From the NCBI GenBank assembly GCA_964293585.1, contig CAXYYS010000065.1, positions 1 to 10,108 of the forward strand: a stretch of DNA of 10,108 nt, read 5' to 3'. The position numbers and the translations under genes are program-made. The notes beneath the pieces were generated by a model. It saw only the letters and a list, made by a program, of their open reading frames with translations, made no database searches and was not told the DNA's origin. This document shows positions 1-6,842 of the stretch, in pieces; position 1 is the stretch's first letter, and every line of letters begins with the position of its first letter. This DNA comes from JAKVKY01 sp964293585 (lineage in GTDB: Bacteria; Bacillota; Negativicutes; Acidaminococcales; Acidaminococcaceae).

Positions 1-335
1 AAAAGCATTGGATCCTGTAAGAAAAATTTTAAATTTTTCTTGGTACTGGTCACCAGACAATTAGAGGCATCCGCATCATACAGGATGGTGCTGGTGTCCT
101 TGTCAATGAAGCGCACATGGTAATTCCCCTGAGGCACTAACATGCGCACGCCATAGTTAAAATCCAGCTTTACCCCCGGTACCGGTGTTTCCAGTTCCAC
201 CGGACCGGCATCAAACTGCACATAGTGTTTTTCCACCGGGGCAGAAGCAGACGCTTTGGTATCTGCGCTCTCCCGTACCGGCCGTTCGTTCTGTGCAGCG
301 GCTGCAGCTACAGACGCAGGAACTTTCATTTCCAT
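1..335 (-). CDS. Probable autotransporter strand-loop-strand O-heptosyltransferase (TibC/Aah-like), N-terminal part only
   Basis: The frame is open from an ATG at 335 and runs off the left edge, giving 111 codons. The start is set by an AGGAGG-type site at 342-348 with a 6-nt spacer; a second in-frame ATG two codons later (329) is worse placed. After an Ala-rich low-complexity leader of about 35 residues comes a stretch containing DFNYGVRMLVPQGNYHVRF, then FIDKDT, ILYDAD and VTSTKK. From memory this order (DFN-G-R-L-P-G-HVR, D-D/S-G, TSxKK) matches the N-terminal domain of the TibC/Aah enzymes, which transfer heptose to self-associating autotransporter adhesins in the cytoplasm. The catalytic glycosyltransferase domain would lie outside the window, so the assignment rests on this domain only. 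No signal peptide is seen, which fits a cytoplasmic enzyme. It follows the GH18 gene by 34 nt on the same strand and is probably co-transcribed with it. Confidence 0.55.
   Translation of the reverse strand, partial: MEMKVPASVAAAAAQNERPVRESADTKASASAPVEKHYVQFDAGPVELETPVPGVKLDFNYGVRMLVPQGNYHVRFIDKDTSTILYDADASNCLVTSTKKNLKFFLQDPML
19..41. repeat. AT-rich 23-nt perfect palindrome inside the heptosyltransferase coding region
   Basis: AAGAAAAATTT and AAATTTTTCTT are perfect 11-nt arms around a single central T. It lies within codons for KKNLKFF, so part of the symmetry may follow from Lys and Phe codons (AAA/TTT). No function is assigned. Confidence 0.5.
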
Positions 336-369
336 AAAGTTGCCTCCTTAATTTATTCGCAAACTAACT

Positions 370-1455
370 TTATTTTACGGCAGCCTCAAGTACCGGCCAC
401 ACATCTGCTGTTTCAAAACCTTTTCGCCAGGCAGCGGCGCCGGCCAGGTCATATTTTTTGATTAAAGCCGCCTTCCGGCGGATAGAGTTGGCATCTTCCA
501 GCCAGTAGGTAAAACGCTGGCCGCCTTCCTCGTAACTGCATTTAAGCAGTGCCTGCTGATCGTTATACTCTGCCTGCCAGCTGGGCAGGATGCTGGCCTT
601 GACCGTAGTCTTTTCCGCTTCCGGCATGGACAGGGTCTTTCCGTTCACCTTACCCGTGGCAAGATCCTGTGACCAGAGCCGCATATACAGCGGCATGCCC
701 AAAACTACTTTCCGGGCCGGCACTAATTTTAAGGTCCGCTGCAGGCCCCGCTCCACCCAATCCAGCGCCGCCGTAGGTCCGGCCACATGCTGGGAAGGCG
801 TATGCTGATCGTAAGCCATCAGCAGCAGATAATCCACTTCCTGCCCCAGGGCCTGGTGGTCATAACATTTGGACCAGAAAGAAGCGCCGCTGGGAATAGT
901 CACATCCATGGACAGGACCAGATGCTGTTCCCGTAAGGCTTTGCTGATTTCTTTGACAAAACCGGTGAGTTTGTCCTTGTCGTCATCCCGGATATTTTCA
1001 AAATCCAAATTAAAACCATCCACCTGATGTTTCCCGGCCTCGGCCAGCAGCTGTTCAATAAAAAAGCGGCGGGCGGCGGCGTTATCCAGGACTTTATGAA
1101 ACATCTGCGGATCAAAACTGCTGGTAATCAAAGGCCAGACCTGGTAGCCCCTGGCATGAGCCTGGGTCGCATAACCTGCCGGAGCTGTCTTATCCTTGAG
1201 CAGGCCGGTCTCATTTTCGATATCGTACCAGCAGGGAGAAACTACGTTCAGTCCTTCTATCCGGGGCAGATTGCTTACATCCACCGCCGGCAGATTCTTA
1301 TGCTGCCAGACCAGGTTTACCTTGCCCGTCAACACGGGAGGCTGCATCAGCACAGGTACCGGCGTGCTAATGGTCTTGGGTTGGGACGGTCTTTTAGCTG
1401 CCAGGCTGCCCGGGCAGAGAAAGCATAAACATAACAGGAGCACAAGCGTTCGCAT
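370..1455 (-). CDS. Secreted glycoside hydrolase family 18 protein (YaaH/SleL-like catalytic domain)
   Basis: A 361-residue protein. Residues 1-20 form a signal peptide (hydrophobic run LVLLLCLCFLC, likely cleavage after SLAA); the cysteines do not form a lipobox, so it is probably soluble in the periplasm or exported. A Pro-rich linker (about 21-42) leads into a TIM-barrel. The GH18 signature DGFNLDFEN sits at 146-154, with Glu153 as predicted proton donor and Asp151 the assisting acid; Asn149 at the second position is common in the YaaH branch. The substrate-holding Tyr215 is in MAYDQH, GMPLY is at 253-257, and the barrel-closing Trp343 is in AAAWRKGFE. All expected catalytic residues are present. 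No LysM or SH3 domain is fused, unlike Bacillus YaaH, so cell-wall targeting is not shown. The substrate could be peptidoglycan, chitin-like or another N-acetylglucosamine polymer. The site AAAGG upstream of ATG 1455 is weak. First gene of a likely two-gene transcript. Confidence 0.85.
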   Translation of the reverse strand: MRTLVLLLCLCFLCPGSLAAKRPSQPKTISTPVPVLMQPPVLTGKVNLVWQHKNLPAVDVSNLPRIEGLNVVSPCWYDIENETGLLKDKTAPAGYATQAHARGYQVWPLITSSFDPQMFHKVLDNAAARRFFIEQLLAEAGKHQVDGFNLDFENIRDDDKDKLTGFVKEISKALREQHLVLSMDVTIPSGASFWSKCYDHQALGQEVDYLLLMAYDQHTPSQHVAGPTAALDWVERGLQRTLKLVPARKVVLGMPLYMRLWSQDLATGKVNGKTLSMPEAEKTTVKASILPSWQAEYNDQQALLKCSYEEGGQRFTYWLEDANSIRRKAALIKKYDLAGAAAWRKGFETADVWPVLEAAVK

Positions 1456-1467
1456 AGTCTAACCTTT

Positions 1468-1483
1468 CTGCCGCTTCCGGCAG
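1468..1483 (-). promoter_or_regulatory. Small perfect hairpin just upstream of the GH18 ribosome binding site
   Basis: The minus strand reads CTGCCG-GAAG-CGGCAG, a six-base-pair stem with a four-base loop, ending next to the AAAGG ribosome binding site. It could influence translation or mRNA stability. It lacks a U-tract, so it is not a terminator. Confidence 0.35.
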
Positions 1484-1529
1484 GAAATCGGCCGTACCGC
1501 TGATAAAAGCCGTCTTTCTTCCCCGGGAA

Positions 1530-1543
1530 ACAGGCCTGCCTGT
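1530..1543. repeat. Short inverted repeat in the GH18 leader, possible operator
   Basis: ACAGGC and GCCTGT are separated by 2 nt, centred about 12 nt downstream of the predicted transcription start. The 2-nt gap is too tight for a stable RNA hairpin at full length, so a DNA-binding site is the likelier reading. No regulator is identifiable. Confidence 0.3.
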
Positions 1544-1554
1544 CTACTGTTATC

Positions 1555-1583
1555 AGTATACCGCAGCTGCGGGCGCGGCGCAA
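1555..1583 (-). promoter_or_regulatory. Predicted sigma-70/A promoter for the GH18 gene
   Basis: On the minus strand TTGCGC (1583-1578) and TATACT (1560-1555) are separated by exactly 17 nt. This would start a transcript near 1548 with a leader of roughly 90 nt before the GH18 ATG at 1455. Confidence 0.5.
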
Positions 1584-1649
1584 GGAAAAGTCACAGTGCG
1601 GCAATGGCGCAGGTAAATGTTACGGCCGGTTTAAATTCATAAATGCGGC

Positions 1650-1677
1650 TTGCGTACTTGTACAGGTATGTTATAAT
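1650..1677 (+). promoter_or_regulatory. Predicted extended -10 promoter for the tautomerase gene
   Basis: TGTTATAAT (1669-1677) is a consensus -10 hexamer with the TGn extension. A poor -35 candidate, TTGCGT, lies at 1650-1655 with a 16-nt spacer. The predicted start is near 1684, giving a leader of about 65 nt. A second TATAAT at 1695-1700 has no convincing -35. Confidence 0.55.
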
Positions 1678-1748
1678 TATTTACAGAAGTTGATTATAAT
1701 TTGTATAAATGCGATTATTCCGGCTTAAAAAACGAGGAGGTTTTGCAG

Positions 1749-2249
1749 ATGCCGTTCGTAAACATCAGGATTACCAAGGAAGGCCATGTGGGTAAAAAAG
1801 AAAAGGCACAGCTCATCCACGGGGTAACCAAACTTTTGGCCGATACCCTGGGCAAGAACCCTGCCAGCACCGTGGTCATCATCGACGAAGTGGACACGGA
1901 TAACTATGGTTTAGGCGGCTCCAGCATTACCACCGTCAGGAAACGCGCCCGGAAAGAGCAAAAATTAGCCGCCAAAGCGGAAAAAGCCCGTCTGCGCGCC
2001 GAGCGGGAAGCGCAGGCTGCCGCCCTGGTACCTGCGGAAAAAGCAGCGCCGGCCCCGGCAGCAAAAGCACCGGCAGCCAAAAAAACAACCAAAACTACCC
2101 GCCGGACCGCCAAAACCGTGAAGGTTGTCAAAGCGGCGCCGGCCAACAAAAAAACTGTTAAACTCGTGCAGGCTGCAACCGCAAAACCAGCGCAAGTACC
2201 GGCTGCGCCCAAACGTCGCGGTCGTCCCCGCAAGAACGTGACCCAATAA
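1749..2249 (+). CDS. DmpI-type 4-oxalocrotonate tautomerase family protein with a basic, H1-like C-terminal tail
   Basis: A 166-residue protein. ATG 1749 is chosen because GAGGAGG lies 8 nt upstream and because it leaves Pro2 at the N-terminus after Met removal; that proline is the catalytic base of the tautomerase superfamily. Residues 2-66 form the complete small tautomerase unit, closely resembling Helicobacter-type DmpI (MPFVNIRITKEG, then VVIIDEVDTDNYGLGG at 42-57). The position of Arg39 in Pseudomonas 4-OT is not Arg here, so the substrate is unknown. Family members usually stop near 60-70 residues. Here residues about 64-97 are a charged, probably helical or coiled segment, and 98-166 contain 14 Lys, 6 Arg and no Asp or Glu, with many Ala, Pro and Thr, ending in KRRGRPRK (155-162), an AT-hook-like core. 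I infer DNA or other polyanion binding by the tail. The gene has its own promoter and is followed by a hairpin before the kinase gene. Confidence 0.85.
   Translation: MPFVNIRITKEGHVGKKEKAQLIHGVTKLLADTLGKNPASTVVIIDEVDTDNYGLGGSSITTVRKRARKEQKLAAKAEKARLRAEREAQAAALVPAEKAAPAPAAKAPAAKKTTKTTRRTAKTVKVVKAAPANKKTVKLVQAATAKPAQVPAAPKRRGRPRKNVTQ
2211..2234 (+). other. Codons for an AT-hook-like motif at the tautomerase C-terminus
   Basis: Residues 155-162 read KRRGRPRK, the Gly-Arg-Pro core flanked by basic residues that in AT-hook proteins inserts into the minor groove of AT-rich DNA. There is a single copy, four residues before the end of the protein. Binding is inferred from the motif only. Confidence 0.6.
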
Positions 2250-2273
2250 CCAAATTTCCCATACCAACCCAAG

Positions 2274-2315
2274 GCTGGCCAGGGCGCGTTACCCGCGTAT
2301 AGCCAGCTTTATTTT
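2274..2315 (+). terminator. Possible intrinsic terminator or attenuator between the tautomerase and kinase genes
   Basis: GCTGGC (2274-2279) pairs with GCCAGC (2302-2307), enclosing a second small stem CGCG/CGCG (2285-2288 with 2294-2297). It is followed by TTTATTTT (2308-2315). The internal bulges make it imperfect, so partial read-through into the kinase gene at 2342 is plausible; no clear separate promoter for the kinase is visible in the remaining gap. Confidence 0.45.
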
Positions 2316-2341
2316 ACCGGTTTGTGTAAAGGTGGAGCCCT

Positions 2342-5284
2342 ATGAGAAACAACTGGCGCCAAGTGTATATCGTTTGTCTCTGTCTGTGGCTGCTGTGCAT
2401 ACACGGAATGCCTGTGTATGCCGCCGCGGAGCCTGAAGCGCAGGCTGCAGCCGCCGTCACAGAGGTAACGCCCGGCCCAGCTTCAGACCATCCCGCACCG
2501 GGGCAGAAACGCCTGGTACGCATCGGCTGGAACATCGTCAAGGGTCTCCAGGACGGCAACAGCCCTGAAAACATGGGCGGTTATAACTACGATTACCTGG
2601 CCTATATCTCCCAGCACGCCAACTGGGAATGCCAGTTTGTCTACGGTACCTTTTACGATCTGGAACAAAAACTCCGGCAGGGCCAGATTGATATCATGGG
2701 CGATGTGGCCAAGACCAGCGCCCGGGAGCAAATTTATCTCTACCCCCAGTATCCTGCAGGCCAAAGCCATATTATCCTGGTTACACTGCCACAAAACACT
2801 AAACTATATTACGACGACTACGCCGCCTTGGACGGCGCCAGGATTGGTGTGTCCTCGCCTTTCCGCCGCCAGGTCCTGGAACGGGAGATAGCGGCGCATA
2901 AAATTAAGGTGCAGATTCAGGACTATCCTACCCTGGGCGAGATGATAACCGCCCTGAACGCCGGCAAACTTGATGCCATCGTCACCAGCACGGTCAATCA
3001 GTACCGGAATTATAAAATTTTGATAGAAATGGATCCGGTACCTTTCTATTTTATTGTTTCACCCAAACAGCCCCAGATCCTGCAGGAGCTAAACCTGGCC
3101 CTGGCCAAGCTCCAGTCGGTTGATCCTTATCTGAGCGAGCGCCTGTTCCGCAAATATTTTAGCAGCAGCAGTCCGGAAGCGCTCTCTCTCACCCGGGCGG
3201 AGCAGCAATATGTTGACAGGCAGAAAGGCACCCCGCTTACCGTGATGCTGGCCCGGGACCAGAAACCCCTATCCTACGAGGAAAACGGCCAGGCCAAAGG
3301 GTTAATTCCCTCCTATCTGGAACTGGTAAGCAGCAAGACCGGCTTAACCTTTACCTATCGCTGGGCCGATTCCTACGCCCAGTCCATAAAAGATTTCCGG
3401 GCCGGCGCCACTGCGATGTACGGCCAGTTTCATGATAACTACAATCCGCAGGTAATGCAGGGCATCAGGAAAGTACAACCTTTTGTGCAGATGACCTACG
3501 GCTTTATCACCAAATCCGGCCGCACTGGTAAATTAGACCTGGTGGCCATAGAAGCCAATGATCTGCTGCTCAACAAACGTTTACACGATGCCGGTCTGAA
3601 ATGCAAGATTTATCAGCATCCGGCAGAATGCCTGGATGCCGTAGTTAACGGCGAGGTAGATGCCGCTGCTTTGAACGGGATGATCTTTAACCAGCTGGCC
3701 TACCATGCGCCTTACGAAAAATTAACTTACAAAGTCCAGGGCAACCTGACAACCGGTATCTGTCTGGGCATTGCCAACTCCCAGGATCCTCTTTTATACA
3801 GTATCCTGAGTAAGGCCGTCAACACCGTGAGCAAGGCGGACCTGAACAATCTGGTCTATGAGTACGACAACCTGCCCCCGGCCTATACAATCTGGGACCA
3901 GGTGTATATGAACCGGAACACGCTCTTTGTCATGGCTCTGTTAATCTTAGCGCTGTTCTTTTTCGCTTTCTGGTACTACCGGCAGCAGCAATATAATAGA
4001 CAACTGGAAGCTGCTAACACCCAGATTAAACAGGCGGATGCAGCCAGGATTGCTTTCTTTAACAACATGAGCCACGATATGCGGACGCCTCTGACCGGCA
4101 TCCTGGGTTACACCGAACTGGCCCTGCAGACCGGTTCTTCCCAGGATCAGCATGCGTATCTCCATAAGATTAATGCTTCCGGCCAGCTGCTGCTATCCCT
4201 GATCAACGATACCCTGAACCTGGCGAAGATGGAAAATGAACAATTCCAGCTGCGCCCGGAACTGGTAGATATGGAAGCGCTCCTGCACCAGGTCGTCATC
4301 TCCATGGAAGGCCAGGTACAACAAAAACAACAGCAGTTTATCTATAAGTTTGACCTGCCCCAGAACGAGCATCTCTGGATAGATAAATTGAAATTGCAGG
4401 ACCTGCTGCTCAACCTGCTCAGTAATGCAGTCAAATACACGCCCGAAGGCGGCAAAATTTTGTTCAGCATCAAACATGCTTATCTTAAATTTACGCCTTA
4501 CTATAAAATTGTGATCCAGGATAACGGCATCGGGATCAGCAAAGAATTCCTGCCCCATATTTTTGAATCTTTCAGCCAGGAACGTCCTCCCGAAGCCAGC
4601 GGTATCATGGGTACCGGTCTGGGCCTTTCCATCGTCAGGCGCATCGTGGATTTGATGCAGGGCCAGATTAGCGTTGACAGCGTCAAAGGCGCCGGTTCCA
4701 CTTTTACGGTGCTGCTGCCTATCGAAGTGCGCAGCGCCAAAACCACTGTGGAGCAACCAGCGCAGCCTGAGCCAGCCGCTCTGGACTATACCGGTGTTAA
4801 TTTAATCTCCATACCCAGCCTGGCAACCAAAAACGAGGTTCCGGCACGCACGCCCACAACAAAAAAGGCGTCGCTGCCATCAGCCACGCCTGCTACCCTG
4901 TCCGGGATGCATCTGCTCTTATGTGAAGATAATCTGGTGAACCGGGAAATCATCATTAAACTGCTGCGCAGTAAAAACATCACCTGCAAAACCGCCAGCA
5001 ATGGCGCTCAGGGAGTTGAGTTCTTCACCCAGGCAGCTCCCGGTACTTTCCAGGCCATCCTCATGGATATCCGCATGCCGGTACTGGATGGTTACGGCGC
5101 TACCAGGACCATCAGGTCCCTGCCCCGCCCGGATGCACACACCATCCCCATCATCGCCATGACGGCGGATGCTTATGAAGAAGCCATCCGGCAGTCACTG
5201 GCCTGCGGCATGAACGATCACCTGGCCAAACCTATCGATAGCAGCAAACTCTTTGCCACCCTGGCCAAGTACTGCCAGCAATAA
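2342..5284 (+). CDS. BvgS-like hybrid sensor histidine kinase with two periplasmic solute-binding domains
   Basis: A 980-residue inner-membrane kinase, starting at ATG 2342 behind AAAGGTGG. A signal peptide or signal anchor (1-27, likely cleavage after PVYA) is followed by an Ala/Pro linker. Two Venus-flytrap domains of the SBP_bac_3 type occupy about 56-275 and 293-515; each opens with a beta strand of the kind seen in amino-acid-binding proteins (LVRIGWN; PLTVMLARDQKPLSY). One membrane helix lies at about 528-546, then a short helical linker and HisKA with FFNNMSHDMRTPL (phospho-acceptor His578). The ATPase has the N-box Asn695, G1 DNGIG (727-731) and G2 GTGLGL (757-762). A linker of about 55 residues leads to a receiver domain with Glu862/Asp863, phospho-acceptor Asp909 (LMDIRMP) and Lys963. 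All catalytic residues are present. Unlike BvgS it has no PAS or HPt domain, so the receiver must pass phosphate to, or be read by, a protein encoded elsewhere. The ligand is unknown; family precedent suggests small organic solutes. Confidence 0.93.
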   Translation: MRNNWRQVYIVCLCLWLLCIHGMPVYAAAEPEAQAAAAVTEVTPGPASDHPAPGQKRLVRIGWNIVKGLQDGNSPENMGGYNYDYLAYISQHANWECQFVYGTFYDLEQKLRQGQIDIMGDVAKTSAREQIYLYPQYPAGQSHIILVTLPQNTKLYYDDYAALDGARIGVSSPFRRQVLEREIAAHKIKVQIQDYPTLGEMITALNAGKLDAIVTSTVNQYRNYKILIEMDPVPFYFIVSPKQPQILQELNLALAKLQSVDPYLSERLFRKYFSSSSPEALSLTRAEQQYVDRQKGTPLTVMLARDQKPLSYEENGQAKGLIPSYLELVSSKTGLTFTYRWADSYAQSIKDFRAGATAMYGQFHDNYNPQVMQGIRKVQPFVQMTYGFITKSGRTGKLDLVAIEANDLLLNKRLHDAGLKCKIYQHPAECLDAVVNGEVDAAALNGMIFNQLAYHAPYEKLTYKVQGNLTTGICLGIANSQDPLLYSILSKAVNTVSKADLNNLVYEYDNLPPAYTIWDQVYMNRNTLFVMALLILALFFFAFWYYRQQQYNRQLEAANTQIKQADAARIAFFNNMSHDMRTPLTGILGYTELALQTGSSQDQHAYLHKINASGQLLLSLINDTLNLAKMENEQFQLRPELVDMEALLHQVVISMEGQVQQKQQQFIYKFDLPQNEHLWIDKLKLQDLLLNLLSNAVKYTPEGGKILFSIKHAYLKFTPYYKIVIQDNGIGISKEFLPHIFESFSQERPPEASGIMGTGLGLSIVRRIVDLMQGQISVDSVKGAGSTFTVLLPIEVRSAKTTVEQPAQPEPAALDYTGVNLISIPSLATKNEVPARTPTTKKASLPSATPATLSGMHLLLCEDNLVNREIIIKLLRSKNITCKTASNGAQGVEFFTQAAPGTFQAILMDIRMPVLDGYGATRTIRSLPRPDAHTIPIIAMTADAYEEAIRQSLACGMNDHLAKPIDSSKLFATLAKYCQQ

Positions 5285-5299
5285 AAGCATCTCCAAATA

Positions 5300-6730
5300 C
5301 TATTCGCCCCGGCGCCGCCTGTTGCCAGCCGTACAATAATATTCCCGCTTAGCTGCCAGCATCTTCTGGTCAGCTGCCCGGACCACTTCTTCCAGGTTCC
5401 GGCCGCCGGTATCTTCTTCTACACCTACAGCAATAAAATAACCCTGGGTAGCCAGATCCTGCTGCGCCGCTTGCATCTTTGCCGCGGCTGCCGCCGCATC
5501 CAAACCCGTCTGTGCGGCCAAAAATCCATCCCCGCCGATACGGAACAAGGCCGCCTGGGGTAAAGTTTTTTTCATGACATCTGCCACCGTGCACAACATC
5601 TTATCTCCGGCTTCATGGCCAAAGCGATTATTCATCTCGTGCAAACCGTTTAAATCTACATAAATTACGGTCATCACCTGACCCGGCACATGGGTAAAAT
5701 CGGTCAGGAACTCCGTATACGCATTGCGGTTTTCCAGACCTGTGTTCATATCCAGCCGCCATAACCGCTCCCGCTCCTTAATAGCCTGATGCCGCAAATG
5801 CAGCACCCACATTAAAAAGACAATGAAAGTGATGACGTAGAGGATAGCCAGGTTGGTCATATAACGATGCGTGTTTTCGGCCAGAGCCATCACGTCAGAG
5901 TTCTGCACCGAGACGATACCCTGCCAGTTATTAATCCCGATAGGTTTATAGTGTGTGTACAGATATTCACCGGTGCTAACCGACTGGAAGACGGTTTCCC
6001 CGGCCTTACCCTCCTGCAAGGCAAAAAGAAAATCTTCGGCCTTGTAACCGCTCTGGTAATTACGGTTTTTCAATCCACTGACATTCTGGTTTAAATCATT
6101 ATGCCAGTTATCCATCAGGTAGTGCCCGGTATTGCCGTCCACGATAAAAAGCTGTGCCTTGCCCAGGTAGATATCCACCTTAAAGTGATTTTTCATCTCG
6201 TCCGGATAGACAGAGTTGTAGGTCATGGCTATTACCCGGTTGTCCTTGACCACAGGGGCGAAGACCCGGATGACCTTGCGGCCGGGGATCAGGAAGGAAG
6301 GCATATCATCGCTGATATGGACGCCCTGTTTACTTTCCTCGGCAAAATTCATAAACTTGCTTACATCCTGGCGCTCCCCGGTATCCCGGAACACATAATT
6401 GCCGGGATACAAGACCTGAGTATGTTTAGCCAGGGAATCTTTATTAAAAGCTTTCAGTACCGCCACTACCCGGGCCTGGTCGTTAATATCCGGCAGCTGG
6501 CCGATCAAGCTGGCCAGTCCCCGCATCTGGTCCTGCTGGTTGACAAAATAAGCATGGACGTCATTCGTAAACTGGTCCGTGGCAATATTCAGGTTATCGT
6601 CGCATTCCCGGCGCACGGCAGTAGTCACCTTCACATAGGCGACATACAGCCCTCCTGCCAGAACAAGGATCAGGAGAATCGCGCTCAGCACCATGCTGGC
6701 AAATCTGTAATTTTTCAGACGTTCTAGCAT
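5300..6730 (-). CDS. Membrane-anchored GGDEF-family protein with extracytoplasmic Cache-like sensor; degenerate GGDGF signature
   Basis: A 476-residue protein. ATG 6730 is preferred because AAGGAG (6744-6739) sits 8 nt upstream; the reading frame extends further upstream to 6787 but those starts lack a suitable site. Membrane helices at about 11-32 and 293-311 bracket a periplasmic region of roughly 255 residues that looks like a dCache/PDC ligand sensor (family-level inference). The GGDEF domain begins with LDMNTGLENRNAY. Asp359 (VDLNG), Asn367 and GHEAGD (371-376) keep metal- and guanine-contacting positions. The signature is GGDGF (399-403) in place of GGDEF or GGEEF: the catalytic-site Glu is Gly, and the usual Lys of the FKxxND motif is His364. 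No RxxD inhibitory site precedes it. It may therefore be a GTP- or c-di-GMP-sensing pseudo-cyclase, not an active diguanylate cyclase. It converges on the kinase gene with only 15 nt between stops. Confidence 0.88.
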   Translation of the reverse strand: MLERLKNYRFASMVLSAILLILVLAGGLYVAYVKVTTAVRRECDDNLNIATDQFTNDVHAYFVNQQDQMRGLASLIGQLPDINDQARVVAVLKAFNKDSLAKHTQVLYPGNYVFRDTGERQDVSKFMNFAEESKQGVHISDDMPSFLIPGRKVIRVFAPVVKDNRVIAMTYNSVYPDEMKNHFKVDIYLGKAQLFIVDGNTGHYLMDNWHNDLNQNVSGLKNRNYQSGYKAEDFLFALQEGKAGETVFQSVSTGEYLYTHYKPIGINNWQGIVSVQNSDVMALAENTHRYMTNLAILYVITFIVFLMWVLHLRHQAIKERERLWRLDMNTGLENRNAYTEFLTDFTHVPGQVMTVIYVDLNGLHEMNNRFGHEAGDKMLCTVADVMKKTLPQAALFRIGGDGFLAAQTGLDAAAAAAKMQAAQQDLATQGYFIAVGVEEDTGGRNLEEVVRAADQKMLAAKREYYCTAGNRRRRGE

Positions 6731-6793
6731 TATCATGACTCCTTGCATCCCGGCACAAACTGGCCGAAAATTTAACGGTATCTTCACGGCAAC

Positions 6794-6814
6794 TTACTAA
6801 TGCGTTATTAGTAA
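6794..6814. promoter_or_regulatory. Palindromic candidate operator over the start of the GGDEF gene transcript
   Basis: TTACTAAT (6794-6801) and ATTAGTAA (6807-6814) are perfect inverted arms around the 5-nt centre GCGTT. It abuts the minus-strand -10 (6819-6814) and covers the predicted start near 6807, the classic position of a repressor site. No cognate regulator is in the window. Confidence 0.5.
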
Positions 6815-6842
6815 TTATAACATATTTCCGACTTTGTGTTAT
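6814..6842 (-). promoter_or_regulatory. Predicted promoter for the GGDEF gene
   Basis: Minus strand: ATAACA (6842-6837) as -35, 17-nt spacer, TATAAT (6819-6814) as -10 with the TGT extension (6822-6820). The leader to ATG 6730 is about 75 nt. Confidence 0.55.

Noticed and set aside
1701..1748. TTG-initiated N-terminal extension of the tautomerase
   Set aside because: It has no ribosome binding site, would bury the catalytic proline, and the ATG at 1749 has a strong GAGGAGG 8 nt upstream.
2030..2210. Possible DNA tandem repeat in the Ala/Lys/Pro tail codons
   Set aside because: The DNA is low in complexity but has no regular repeat unit; the bias follows from amino-acid composition.
4193..4756. 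187-codon minus-strand frame opposite the first kinase
   Set aside because: It overlaps the ATPase domain, whose motifs are all in the plus-strand frame; this is a shadow of codon bias.
6101..6727. 208-codon plus-strand frame opposite the GGDEF gene
   Set aside because: It lies fully antisense to a well-supported gene with clear domains; it has no suitable start signal and no recognisable motif.
6731..6787. Longer GGDEF protein starting at 6787, or at ATG 6736
   Set aside because: The longer start has no good ribosome binding site; 6736 is only 2 nt from AAGGAG, while 6730 has ideal 8-nt spacing and leads straight into the membrane helix.
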